Positions 1-11,372 of a stretch of DNA of 64,000 nucleotides are shown piece after piece. The first letter of the stretch is position 1; each line of letters begins with the position of its first letter. The notes below the pieces were generated by a model that worked only from the letters and a program-made list of their open reading frames with translations, did not search any database and had not been told where the DNA came from. Location: assembly GCA_949152435.1 (NCBI GenBank), contig OX424572.1, positions 52,889,277 to 52,953,276 on the forward strand, written 5' to 3'. Source of the stretch: Gastracanthus pulcherrimus (taxonomy: Eukaryota > Arthropoda > Insecta > Hymenoptera > Pteromalidae). The translations under genes and the position numbers were made by a program.

Positions 1-739
1 AAAAAAATTCATTTGTATTTTCTTTTGATCAAATTCATAAGATAAAAAAGGTTTGAAAATTTTATCTATGAAATTAAAAAAAAATAGAATCTCGGGTAGG
101 TGGTATCCTTAATCTGCAGTAATGAATGTAAAAATACTAAATAATAATAAAAAATCGAAAAATAAATTAGAATTTATCGAGACTTCTTTAACAAATGTTT
201 ATTTTGTGATTTGCGATTTTTTCGCGTTGTTCCAATTATTTTTAATGATAAAATAATTACAAATTTGATTCTACGTTATATGTCTTTTAGTAATTTGTAT
301 ATTAAAAAAAAATTATTTTGACTAAAAGTTGTATCTACTGATATAAATTATAAAGGAATATTAGTAAATACTAATATAGTGTATGAATTTTTCACGAATC
401 TAATATTTATTACCTTTAACCCTTTAACCCTTTTGGTTATGACTTTCTTATACGCGGAATTAAGTACAGGTTTTTCGGTAATTTCAAACTACACGTTTAA
501 CTATTCCGGGACAGTATTCTAATTTTTTAACTTTCAGTTCATGTATTTAGACACCAGAATACACATTGAACCAAATAATATATTTTTATGAAAGTATAAG
601 AAAATTAAAAAAAATAAAGTTATTACTTACAATAATTTTTTTTCAACTATAGACTCAACAAATTCTAAATATTTCTTCCGTTTTTAAGGAGGTCCGAAAG
701 TCAATTGAGAATTCAAATTTCCCGCCTTGATTTTTATCG
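1..739. other. AT-rich stretch, nothing recognised
   Basis: No coding sequence, RNA gene or clear repeat is visible. Confidence 0.4.
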
Positions 740-1040
740 ACCTAGTAGTGAATAATTATTTATAATTATAAAATTACGTATATTCCGCTAAAACCCAAAC
801 TCGTTAGCCCTTTATTGAGTAGTAATACACCACTCTACAAAGTTTCAGACGGTAAAATCAACGGCACCCTAAAAAATTATTGGAATGAAATGTTGACGAA
901 ATTTCATTCCAATAATTTTATAGGGTGCCGTTGTTTTTAATGTCTAAACTTTGTAGAGAGGTGTACTCAATGAAGGGCTAGCGAATTTGAGTTTTAGCTA
1001 AATATACGTAATTTTGCTTATAAAGTAAATAATGTATGGT
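740..1040. repeat. Palindromic fold-back element, arms about 120 bp
   Basis: The left arm (about 770-889) and right arm (about 897-1015) are inverted copies with a loop of only about 7 bp. Landmarks are AACGGCACCCTA on the left and TAGGGTGCCGTT on the right, and TTACGTATATT against AATATACGTAA at the outer ends. Arms are diverged but clearly paired. It encodes nothing and is best read as a MITE or fold-back element. Confidence 0.8.
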
Positions 1041-1455
1041 TCGGTCGGTAATTCAGGGAATTGACTTTTGAAACCTTTTAATCTATAACTTTATATACTA
1101 TTTTTTTTTAACAATACTAAAGTTTTAATAACTTATTTTGACATTATTACATTGGACTAATATCATAGTTAAAAAAATTAAATTTAAAATAGGTTTTGTA
1201 GATGAAAAAGTTAGCGCCTTTTGACAAGGACTTGGTGACCGATCAGGCTGACACTTCTTAATCATTTTTTTAATATATGTTTGAGAATAATTGATTTCTA
1301 TTTTTCGCATTTACGGTATATATGTTCTTTTAACAAAAAATTTATGATTATAAAAATTTAAAAGTTTATATTACATTTAAAAAGTTATATCTTTTTTCCG
1401 AGTTTTCAATACAAAACGATTATTTTGAAGTATATTCAATAATGTATTAATACTA

Positions 1456-1577
1456 CATTATGCAACAAGAGGTGAAAGTTGCAGATTTTTCCCGCGGGTT
1501 TACTGCCCGAGGGAAAAATCTTCTCTCGAGGGCAGTAATCACCCGAGCGAAAAATCTACTTTCATCCCGTGCTGCAT
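1456..1577. repeat. GC-richer hairpin repeat (ATGCAACA ... TGCTGCAT)
   Basis: Two arms of about 50 bp pair across a short loop: ATGCAACAAGAGGTGAAAG on the left against CTTTCATCCCGTGCTGCAT on the right, with TTACTGCCCGAG paired to CTCGAGGGCAGTAA inside. Related words (TATGCAACACG, CCCGCAAAT, TTTATTGACCTGCAAAG) recur at 1860-2300 and again at 45890-46375, so this belongs to a dispersed family. Confidence 0.6.
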
Positions 1578-2310
1578 ATATTTTATTCCACTCTGGACCG
1601 AGGCCACTTATTAACCCTGAAAAGTAGGGCCGACGCTATTTTGTATATTTTTCTAGGTCGATCTAAAGGAATGCGCATGCGCGCGCTCAAATAGAAAATA
1701 TGTAAATAAAGATTTAGTTTATTTTGTAATTACAATTTCTTTATTTTTTGTAAAAAACCACTAGATGTATATCAATTTATTATAAAACGAATAGTATAGT
1801 AAAAGAAAAAATTGTAAAAGACAAAAATTTCAATTTTACTATTGTCTCACAAATTTTACTTTTGCCCCGCAAATTTATTCCTGCAAATCTATTTTCTTTT
1901 TTTTATATGATTCCCGCAAATCTATTTTTTTCCCGCAAATGCAGGAAAAGACTAAAAATTTTATTTATTTAGGACGTAACTATAATAGTCACTTTATTGA
2001 CCTGCAAAGCGGGTGTAAGTAGCTTTTTATGTTACTCCCGAATTTGTGATAGTAAAATACTTTACTCCTGCATTTGCGGGCATAAAGTTTTTTATTCCCG
2101 CAAATGCGGGAGTAATGTAGTATTAAAAATTAAAAAATTTTAAAAATTTTGAAATTTTGAAAATATTGTATATTTTAAAAAATTTTTAAATTTTTAAATT
2201 TTAGTTTGTGTTAACCATGGATGAGTAGGTCCCACTTTTTAAGTCAACAAAGTGGCTACACAGTTTAGTTGTGAAGAAAGTTCTATATGCAACACGAGAG
2301 TAAAATCTGT
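1578..2310. repeat. Dispersed AT-rich repeat with CCCGCAAAT motifs
   Basis: CCCGCAAAT or its complement is repeated at about 1875, 1912, 1931, 2065 and 2098. The segments near 1593-1640, 1972-2040 and 2230-2300 share a GGxCACTTTATTrACC...AAAGxGGG core that recurs at 45895-45930 and, inverted, at 46263-46320. No coding sequence is visible. It is probably the decayed interior of a transposable element that I cannot classify. Confidence 0.45.
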
Positions 2311-2747
2311 TCATAGTTTACTTAGTTTTAGAGGCACATCACTTTTAAACCTCTAGAAATGTTAGTTTTTGTGTAAAGAAAAGGTGTAACCTGAAAAAGT
2401 TGCATTTTGGAGCACGCTAAATCTTCTAGAATCGTAAAACTATAAGAATAAGTTGCAAAAAAACTAGGGACACCAATTCAAGCATCCGTCATTTTGTTTT
2501 TATAGGTGGCACAGATTTTTGTGCATGCACAATAAGCTTTGGTAATTACTAGCGTCTGACAGATTTTCAAATCAATATTTTAAACGCTAAAAAAGTTATG
2601 ACATAAATTGTATGTGCATGCAGTAGTTGGGACACGCAAAATGAAAAAATTTTCAAGTGATTTCTTACTTTATATAGAAATAAAAATTATAAATGATGTG
2701 AGAATTCCATTTTTCTTATTTAGCATATTTTATTAAATGTTCTTAAA

Positions 2748-2848
2748 TACCCTGGTAGAAAATTAATCTAGAACTATGTAGAACTATCTAGTTTGCCAAG
2801 GAAATAATCGAGGGCCTCGATAAAACTAGATAATTTTCTACCAGGGTA
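2748..2848. mobile_element. Short MITE with CCCTGGTAGAAAATTA terminal inverted repeats
   Basis: The ends CCCTGGTAGAAAATTA and TAATTTTCTACCAGGG are inverted repeats flanked on both sides by TA, the target-site duplication expected of Tc1/mariner-mobilised elements. The body is about 97 bp and noncoding. Confidence 0.75.
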
Positions 2849-3127
2849 GTATAAAATTTTAAAACATTGAATTAAAAATAATTTACGTAAAACATATTAC
2901 GTGGGACACTTAAATCAATAGTTCTGGAGATTTGCCCATATATGCGGTAAAAATAGGCAGAAAAACTTTCATTTTTGGTTATATAAACATATGTAAAAGT
3001 TTGAAAAAAACTTATATTTAAGGGGCAAGGTTAAGAAAACAATCCCACTTAACGGGTTAAAGAGCTGGATTTTTTAACGAAATACCCGAATTAAATGTTT
3101 GTAAAACAATGAGATTTTGGGACTCAC

Positions 3128-3284
3128 TGGCTGTCGGCAAGTCGGTATCTCTCAATCTTGTTGGCGATGGAACTGCGATTGTGATGGGATTGGTGTTGTT
3201 GGCGGAACTGATAGCTCTGGCCGATACGTTGCCCGCTGCAATACAGGCAACGGCGGGCGGGTCCTTGCCAAACAACCAGCATCA
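3128..3284 (-). other. Possible orphan coding exon (unrecognised)
   Basis: A roughly 160-bp island, much richer in GC than its surroundings, is bounded on the minus strand by an acceptor-like TTTTGACAG and a donor-like CCA|GTGAGT. Two minus-strand frames stay open through it. The longer reading frame upstream begins with a hydrophobic, signal-peptide-like stretch (MFQVHVILTVMLVV). I do not recognise the protein. It could equally be a transposon remnant or a captured gene fragment. Confidence 0.22.
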
Positions 3285-3569
3285 CTGTCAAAATAACATG
3301 GACTTGAAACATATAAGCTTTTTCTTTTCTTTTCTTTTCTATACTGAGATATTAAATATATAGTCCGTCAGTTATCTCAGAGTGATACAGCAATTATTAC
3401 TTTGATTTTGATAAAATGATTTAAAATACACGACCTTGTTAATAATTATTTCTACAGAAAGAGAATGATTGTTATAACTATGACATAGTGCTAGGAGGAA
3501 TTAGGATACGTAGACAAAGTAGGAGAATTGTGGGAGACGTGGTGGGGGTATTTTTCTTAACAAAATAAT

Positions 3570-4985
3570 AAACTTATATGAAAGTACCAATGAAAAGAAA
3601 TTCTCAAAAAAATGTTCATCCCCTAAGGTCCCCTGTGTGACCTAGTAGAATGCTCTAAGTTTTCAAACATGGCCAAAAAATGCCTATTTTCAAAAAATTC
3701 TAGAGAGCTTCAATTTTGATCCCATTTTGATAAATTAGAACGCACCAAATAAGGATTTCTTCATATTTTTACAAACTTTAAGAAAAAAAATATTAGATCC
3801 CTTGGCAGTTCAAGCGGTCATCTTTACAGAGATGAATATAAACCTGAAATTTTTTGTTTTTTAGGTTACGTTTGATCTTTGCCATTTTACGCAATCAAAA
3901 CGGATTTAGGTCTACCATGTCTCAAATTTTTCGTCTTGAAAAGACCATTAATTCTTTTTTTTGGTACGTCAAAATTGTTTCGTATAACCAAGGTTACAGC
4001 TTCTGATTGATAAGTACTTTTTCGGAAATCGTCAAGTTGGCTACCCTGTAACTTTGTTCTATTATAACCTTTTGAGCTCTAACTTTCAGGAATTTATGTG
4101 GCAAAGTGGGAGGCCGCAAGTTGCCAACGACTTGTGCTCCTAAATTGTCGGCATCTTGAGGCCTCCCAATTTGGCACCTACATTTTTTCACAATTTTGAA
4201 TCTAACGTAACTTTTTATCAAAATATTCTCAATGATGCTCTAACTACTCAAATTAAAGGTTTTATTGTTAGCTTCCTTTTTACCGAACGTATAATTGTCC
4301 GTAATGTATAATACGTCACGTAAATTACGTCAGACTTCAATAGTATGACGTTTACTTTAGGTGAAAAAAGCAAGTCGGAATAAAATTCACAGTTATGCTA
4401 TAAGTTCAATACACAACATCAAACCAAAAGCATTGTTTTCTTGGATGTGTGAACTGTTTCTTGAAAGTTAGAGCTCAGAAGGGGCTCAGAGACAAAATAT
4501 ACAGGGGTACCAACATAACAATTAAATACAGTACCTATTATCGAAAGGCTGTATCTTTAGCTATAAGAAACCATTTTGAACGTACCAAAAAAGGAATCAA
4601 AGGTCTTTTAAAGACCAAGAATCTGAGATATGGTAGACCTAAATGCGTATCCATTACGTAAAATGTCAAGCATTCGAACATAACCTAAGAAACACAAAAT
4701 TTTAGGTATATATTCAGCTCCGTAATGGTGACCTATTGAGCTGCCAAGGAGGTCTAATTCTTTTTTTCTTAAAGTTTGTAAAAAGATGAAAAAATCGTTC
4801 TTTGGTACGTTCATATTGGTATTAATCGGAGCTCTCTAGATTTTTTTGAAAATGGGCATTTTTTGGCCGCTTTTGAAAACACAGAACATTCCACTGGGTC
4901 ACACAGTAGACCTTAGGGGCTGAAGTATTTTTTGAGAGTATATGATGATAAGTACTTTCATATAAAAAATCGGCGGCAAGTAACG
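3570..4985. repeat. Fold-back element with arms of about 520 bp
   Basis: About 3570-4105 is the reverse complement of about 4460-4980, at an estimated 75-80 percent identity. Landmarks repeated in opposite orientation are CCCCTAAGG, TGTGTGACC, GGCCAAAAAATGCC, TTTTTACAAACTTTAAG, TTAGGTCTACCAT and GAGCTCTAACTTTCA. The spacer of about 350 bp holds nothing recognisable. Short open frames in the arms (such as 4449-4661) lie across the palindrome and are not considered genes. Confidence 0.8.
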
Positions 4986-5045
4986 AAGACTCGAGTGAGC
5001 ACGGATTTTAAACATTTGTTTGTAATGACTCATATATATATTTAC

Positions 5046-5056
5046 GGGGGGGGGGG
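5046..5056. repeat. Poly-G run followed by a GC-rich patch
   Basis: An uninterrupted G run is followed by a short GC-rich stretch (5057-5085) in otherwise AT-rich DNA. No function is apparent. Confidence 0.7.
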
Positions 5057-5467
5057 GTGGTCACGCTGCTCGCGCCGCTCGCCAACCTCTACTTTTTACT
5101 TTTAATAAGATAAATAGAGAAAAGAAAATAGAACATTTGACTGTAAAGTGAAATTGTTGTATAAACTTTAATGTTTTTAACATGTTGATGTTAACAAAAT
5201 GTATTTATGAGTTATCAACGATGGGAGAAGCTTAAGATAATATAATAACATTGCATCCAAATTTTATAAGATTTATACACTATAGTCTATAGTTGTACTA
5301 CAGTTATTATAGTAGTGATTCATTGTACAACAATATCATTATAACTAACAGACAAACTTTGCGCGTGTTTGATTTACGGCAAGAAAGATGATTAGTTAGA
5401 AAAAGTGTATTGCAAATAATTACCTTTTCAAAACATACTTCGGGAGGTAAGGGCTCGTTTAAAGAGA

Positions 5468-6128
5468 GTCCATATAAGCGCAATCCCGTGCTGTCGTGGT
5501 GCTGTGCTGTGTTGTGCGGTTCAATTTTAGAACAAATCTATCTACATCGATGGCCTTTGAATTATTATTTTAAAAGTATTATTCAGATTCTTTAATAAAT
5601 TAAAGATTTTAATAAAATATTATAACACAAACGTTATAAAGTAAGGCAACGAAAAAATTTGACTTTACGATACTATTATGTAGAATAATGCGTACAATTT
5701 ATGTTGAATGTTTATACGTTTTGTTTTTACTTTTGTATGTGCATATATATGTATACATGATAAAGATCTATATCTATATACTATATATAAAGTGATATAA
5801 GCTGTGTATTACAAGAATTAATTTTATTTAAATATTATTTTATTAGAAATCTCAATTAATGAATCTATAATTTTTAATTACAAAAATAAATATTATTACT
5901 TTATTAGTTTTTAACCACTTTATTCATATAATAATTACCTTATTAATTCAAAGACCATATACCTTTTTGTCTTGTTTTTTCATAAAAATTGTTCGTTTAT
6001 TAAGTAATCTAAATGATAGTTATGAAATATTAATTGAATGGCCATAAATATAGATGTAGATAGACTTCTCCGTTCTAAAATCGGACGGCACAGCACAGCA
6101 CAGTACAGCACAAGATTGCGTTTATGTG
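5468..6128. mobile_element. Non-autonomous element with GTGCTGT-rich inverted ends
   Basis: The left end (about 5468-5578) and right end (about 6017-6128) are inverted copies: CGCAATCCCGTGCTGT and GTGCTGTGCTGTG on the left against CACAGCACAGCAC and ACAGCACAAGATTGCG on the right, followed inward by TTTTAGAAC...TCTATCTACATC in both. The interior is AT-rich and noncoding. Superfamily not assigned. Confidence 0.7.
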
Positions 6129-6689
6129 AATTCTCACTTATGCTGAAGCAACAAGGTTGTATGTAGGTGCGTCCAATACTCTAGTTGTATCATATGCTAC
6201 TTATGTAAAATTATATTTATATATATCGTCGAGAGGCTACTCCGCACCTTACTATGAATGCGCTCTAAGGGCCTCTACACTTTGTTGTAAGTAAAAAAGA
6301 TTATTGTTTATTTTACAGCTGTAGGATGAAAATTTTTTAATATCGTGGTTATTTAGGTATTATCATTATTATAAACTGTTTTAGTATCAGTGTATGTTGA
6401 ATAAGTGTTTAAAATTACTGAATATTTTTTTTTATTCTAACCTCTAAAAATACTTCAGTATAATTTTTGAAGTGAGTTTTTGTGATTGTTTTGTTTTTTA
6501 CTTGTAAATAATTTTATAAAATGTATCAATTTATAAAAAGTTGATAGTATTTCTTAATCTTAAATAACTACTACTTTCTATGTATTAATTATAAAAAAAT
6601 ATTTTATATCTACAATATTTTTGAAAGCTACAATTATTTATATTTATTTAAATCTATTATTGAGGACCTATAACTGATGTTAACTGATA

Positions 6690-6800
6690 CATGAGCACAC
6701 ATGTGCGTGAGTGCGTGAGTGAGTGAGTGCGTAAGTAAGTGTATACGTTAGGAAGTGAGTGAATAAGTCAGCGATTGCGCGAATAAGTGAGTAAAGTGAG
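6690..6800. repeat. Degenerate GTGAGTGA simple repeat
   Basis: The stretch is built of imperfect GTGAGTGC/GTAAGT units. It is low complexity, and the open frame through it is an artefact of the repeat. Confidence 0.7.
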
Positions 6801-6809
6801 TGATATATT

Positions 6810-7370
6810 GCAGCTACATTTCTGTGATATTCCAGTATGATTTTCAAGATAACAGTATTGTTGTAATAATTGTACAATATTACATTGTGATACATCACAT
6901 CGTAATATATGTAGACTGTAACATTGTTATGTGCGCATATCACATTACAATATTACACCAATATTATTACAAGTTTACAAGATGACATTTCTCGATGCAT
7001 GTCACATTAATATTGCCAAAGTATTTCTATAATATTTCAGTCTGACAAATCACATTGACATATACGCGAAATATCCTGTAATATTGCACTGTGACATATA
7101 ACATGGAAATATTATAGTAATATTCCGAAAAGTTTACAGAATTATATTTCTGGATGCATCTCTCATTAATACTACCAAAATATTTGTGCAATATTACACT
7201 GTTACATATCACACCGAGATATACACGAAATATCCTGTAATATTATTATGTGACGTCTTACGTTAAGATATTACAGCTATATTCCTGTGAGACTACAGAA
7301 TGACATTCCGGGATGCATTTCAAACTAATACTTTGCAAATATTTCTACTACATCGTATAGCAATAAATCA
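6810..7370. repeat. Satellite, monomer about 159 bp, about 3.5 copies
   Basis: The anchor GGATGCAT/CGATGCAT recurs at about 6994, 7152 and 7312, a spacing of 158-160 bp. Each monomer repeats CACATTAATATT, ATACGCGAAATATCCTGTAATATT and TTTACAGAA-type blocks in the same order. Copies are diverged. Confidence 0.75.
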
Positions 7371-8074
7371 GTCATCATTTGTTTAACGATAACATTTAAT
7401 TTTATTGTTTTATTTTGCCAGAAACCTTGACTAACCGTAAAAATGTTTTAATAATGTAGTTGGTCAACGTTTACGTAAGAACAAATCGAGGCAAACTGAT
7501 TATTGTCAGTAATAAATAAATGAAAAGGTACTTGAACACGAAAGGCCGTGTTTGCTTGCCCGACACCTGGTCAGTCATATGAATTAAATTATTATAAATA
7601 AATATTCATATAAAACATATTTTGCTTCGTGTAATAAGGTTCTCTATTTCAGGCCGCGGGCGTACGCGTAGGTTACGATCATAGGTTACCGTGAGTAGCA
7701 CATACTTCAAATTAATTCTTTGCATACTTCTACGTTCAAAATTCATAACAACTGCATCGTATTAATGCATAGAAACAAGATTTTACTGAAAAAAAAATTT
7801 AAATCAGAAATAAGTGAAAATATGGTGGCTATATATAGGGACATACTAATATAGAATACATTTGTATGAATTTCTTGGATAACAAGATGTAAATAGATAA
7901 TTTAAAAATTTGATTCGATAGACAATTAAATTCTCTTTGAGATGGGTACTTGACTTTCATTGGCAGTGTTAATTGTAGTGTTCGTGGCAGATTTCCAAAT
8001 GTGCTACTCATCGTGGCAAGTGCTGAAATGTGATACTCTTCGTGGCAGTTTGAAATGTGTAGTATTCGTAAGGG
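7371..8074. other. AT-rich stretch, nothing recognised
   Basis: TGGCAGTGTT..GTGGCAGATTTCCAAATGTG and CGTGGCAGTTTGAAATGTG form a short repeat at 7960-8060. No gene is visible. Confidence 0.4.
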
Positions 8075-8330
8075 CCGTCGATATGGTTGTATATGGTTAT
8101 ATATGATTATATATGGTTATATATGATTTTATATGGTTATATATGATTTTATATGATTATATACGATTATATATGGTTATATATGATTATATACGATTAT
8201 ATATGGTTATATATGATTATATACGATTATATATGGTTATATATGATTATATACGATTATATATGGTTATATATGATTATATACGATTACATATGGTTAT
8301 ATATGATTATATATGGCTATATACTGAGTT
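8075..8330. repeat. Minisatellite, 30-bp period (10-bp subunits)
   Basis: Three 10-bp subunits (ATACGATTAT, ATATGGTTAT, ATATGATTAT) form a 30-bp unit repeated about seven to eight times. Because 30 is a multiple of three it gives an open frame of YDYIRLYMVI-like repeats, which I regard as incidental. A looser array of the same ATATATGG words occurs at about 54990-55150. Confidence 0.9.
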
Positions 8331-8349
8331 TTATTTGTAACCTAAGGGG

Positions 8350-10893
8350 AGTCCTGCTTTAGAAGGTCTAAAAAACGCTGTTTTTCGGGGATTTTTTTAG
8401 GATAGAAATAAATAACTAACCTTAGCGAACTTGTTGGTATAGTTTGAAGTATATTTCTAGAATACAAAATCATTGTTTTTATGCAATAATATTAATATAT
8501 ATACATGTTTTATATACATATTTGCACAAAGCCTCGTTATTGAAGTCTCTCAGCTGTGGGAAAAGTAGAGCTCGTAATGCTTGTCTGAAACAGAAATTGA
8601 ACAAAAATTGTTAATTTTCGTATGTTTTCCTTCTAGCCTTAGCTATGAATACCCGAAAACATTGCAACATTCTATATTTTTAGTAAGTTTGAAAAAAATA
8701 CACTTTTTAGAAAAAAATCACTTTAATGTACTATAAAAATTGTTTAAACAAACTTTTTTATTAATTTTTTAGGTATAACTACAAGAGAATTTAATGTTGA
8801 ACATAAAAAACTTACATTCGTTTCAATCAATCAGTTTTCTTGCAATCTTTTCCGCAAATTTAAAAAAATTGTAAAAACGTAAACTCGAGAAATCGCGCTT
8901 TAAAGTTTTGGATAGGAAAAAGTATTAATTTTTGATTACTTACTGTAATAATCGACTAATCAGCTATTTCTGTTCCATATAAAAACCCTTCTGCTTCTTC
9001 ATAAAACTGGTTTTGATGCATTTGTTCCAATCGTCTTGTGTACGAGCTTCCTTACTCGATAAGGATTGGTGCCTGTTCTGCCTCTTGATGCGTTTCTCAT
9101 CGATGTTATCCGCAAACATATTGCATTGCTGACCGTTTTTGAGGTCGAGTAGCTGCATGGTTCAACACTAGAGAATAGCCCTCATTAACTATGCCTGCAG
9201 CCATAAACTCGACTATTTCCACTATTTTTTGGCCTGAATGCAGATATTTGTGGTTCATGCGCCAGACTGTAGCATTGAACGATTCGTTTGGATTTTGCGT
9301 GTGACCGCCTAAGCACCGCGATCGAAGTTCGTCCTTGGACAGCTCTTCGTAAATAGGACGAATGTGCGACTCGATATCCTCTTGAATCAATCTGGCAGGA
9401 TGTTTATATGAAGCCAGTGAGTTCGTAGCCTCAGCCTTACGCCATTCGCACCAGCTGTCAGCGCCTGGAGGACAGGTTTCGTGCCGATGAAAATCATCTG
9501 TAGAACAATATTGATCTAAAGTAGTAATTGTCGCTCTTTTCATATGTTCTACAGAATCTATATTCCTTCGGATAGCTAAACCGTAATAAATGGTTAGCTT
9601 CTTGATGATGCGGTCCGTCAGACGCTTTTTACCTCCGAGATTTTCTTGCTTTTTTTTATTACGAAGTCGTGTACCCATACGTTTTTGTACTTCCCACGCA
9701 ATTATTTTTGATAACAGGGTACTCATCACCGCATAGATTGATGTTCAAAATCCCAGTAAAAGTTTTAGAGTCGCCGTCGCCGATATAATTGGTATATTTG
9801 ACGCCAGCTTTTTCGTCAGATCTAGAAAACATTTTTACGATTGAATTTACCTCCATCTTCCCCGCCGAACCTTTGTGATCTGAGGTGCATGACTTTTTTG
9901 AGACACATGACTGACAGTATGCACTTTTGACAATAAGGTCGATGACTTTGCCAGAGTAATAACCAATGAGAGTTGTTACACCGAACAATAACGTATAGCC
10001 ACGCTTTTATCCATGATCCGTCGCTGGAAACTTTTAAATGTGTTTCGTATCTTCCATTTTCAACATTTTTTTCTGCTCCTCTTGACAGCTTTCTCACAGA
10101 CACTATTAAACATTGAGTTCGTCGCTGCGTGAGAATGCTGTACTATCTTATCGTAGGTCGATTTCGATAAACCTTGGCACATATCCGTAATACCACAAAA
10201 TAAATTAATGCCTTCTCGTCCAATACCAAATAACCTCATAGCGAACACAATACGTCTGTTTATTTCGAAGCCAGTACGTATTAACGGTCCAGAATTTCTT
10301 TCTCTTCGACCGCATGTATACAATAATATAATTTTAAAGCCTAAACCTCGATGTCCACTCTCTGCAAATTGTATGCTTTGCTTGCACGATCTGCATATTA
10401 TTATATCAGTAAGTACATTGAAAACTGTAAAAGATTCTATTATTCTATAATAGTGAAGTGGATGCACAATTATATCATCGGTGCTCGCAGTTGATAATTT
10501 TCTCGCACTAATGCTTGTATCTAACTCCGTCTCGTTCGGTTTACTTGTAAATTGATTTTCTTGAAATCTACGTTTCCTACGTTTTGCATCACGCTCATTG
10601 CTCGGACCATCACCTTTTGGATAGCTTAACATGATTTTGTTTCGATGTTTACTCGTCGAGAATCACAGTAAAACTAACCATTGAGCCAGCAAGGTAGAAA
10701 TATGTACACACGTAGAGAGAAAGAGAAAGAGAAACCGTTATACTCCAGAACAGTTAGTATACCTATATATATTTATAGCTATAAAGCTCACTACAATTTT
10801 CCTCTAAAACTTTGGGAATATATTCTTGGATACATTTGGGATAGATTTAGCGAACAAAAAAAATCGATTTTCTTGACCTTCTAAAGCAGTACT
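8350..10893 (-). mobile_element. Decayed Mutator-like DNA transposon with 19-bp terminal repeats
   Basis: Inverted ends AGTCCTGCTTTAGAAGGTC (8350-8368) and GACCTTCTAAAGCAGTACT (10875-10893) match at 18 of 19 positions and enclose the transposase pseudogene. The subterminal sequence is also partly shared. I could not identify a convincing target-site duplication, so the exact outer boundary is uncertain. Confidence 0.7.
8964..10632 (-). pseudogene. Mutator-like transposase, frameshifted
   Basis: The minus-strand reading starts at ATG 10632 and continues through four overlapping frames: 10632-10060, 10103-9822, 9988-9659 and 9729-9106, then 9158-8964. At least four frameshifts break it. Recognisable blocks are a CxxC finger (IICRSCKQSIQFAESG), GLGFKI, FEINRRIVFAMRLFGIG and NLFCGI, then SSDGSW and YIGDGDSKTF with candidate catalytic Asp residues, then KRLTDRIIKKLTIYYGLAIR, CPPGADSWCEWRKA, KHP, and CLGGHTQNPNESFNATVW near the C-terminus. 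This order matches the arthropod Mutator-like transposase domain family as I know it (Pfam calls it Mutator); I cannot run the search. The element is inactive. What it might have encoded besides transposase is not visible. Confidence 0.7.
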
Positions 10894-11159
10894 TAACGCA
10901 AATCCATACATGCGCATATATGCACATATATGAAGGAAATATTCCTTTTAAAGTAATATTTATTAAAAAAATATATTTTAAAATAAAAATATCAAAGCCT
11001 CGAAGTCTCAAATGTTTTCCAAATTTTCGAAATCTTCCAATGAAAAACTAAAAAAATAAACAAAATACAAACGCATCAAATCACATAATAAGATTTGTAC
11101 ATATGTATAACAACATTTCAATAATTTTATACACGTTCGCGACAGTGGAAAATACCACA

Positions 11160-11300
11160 GTGTAGATACACACACACACCTGCGCACACGCACACCCCCA
11201 CACACACATACACACGTACATAAACATACACAAACGCACGTAAATACGCACACACATGCACGTTTATATTCGCACACACACACACACACACACACATACA

Positions 11301-11370
<70 letters not shown>
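11160..11370. repeat. (CA)n microsatellite with interruptions
   Basis: A long CA tract, perfect from about 11308 to 11370 and interrupted by TACACA and GCACA further left. Long open frames on the minus strand here are repeat artefacts (VCVCV). Confidence 0.95.

Positions 11371-11372
<2 letters not shown>

Noticed and set aside
4449..4814. Open frames in the 3.6-5.0 kb fold-back
   Set aside because: They lie across a long inverted repeat, and the paired arm does not conserve the frame.
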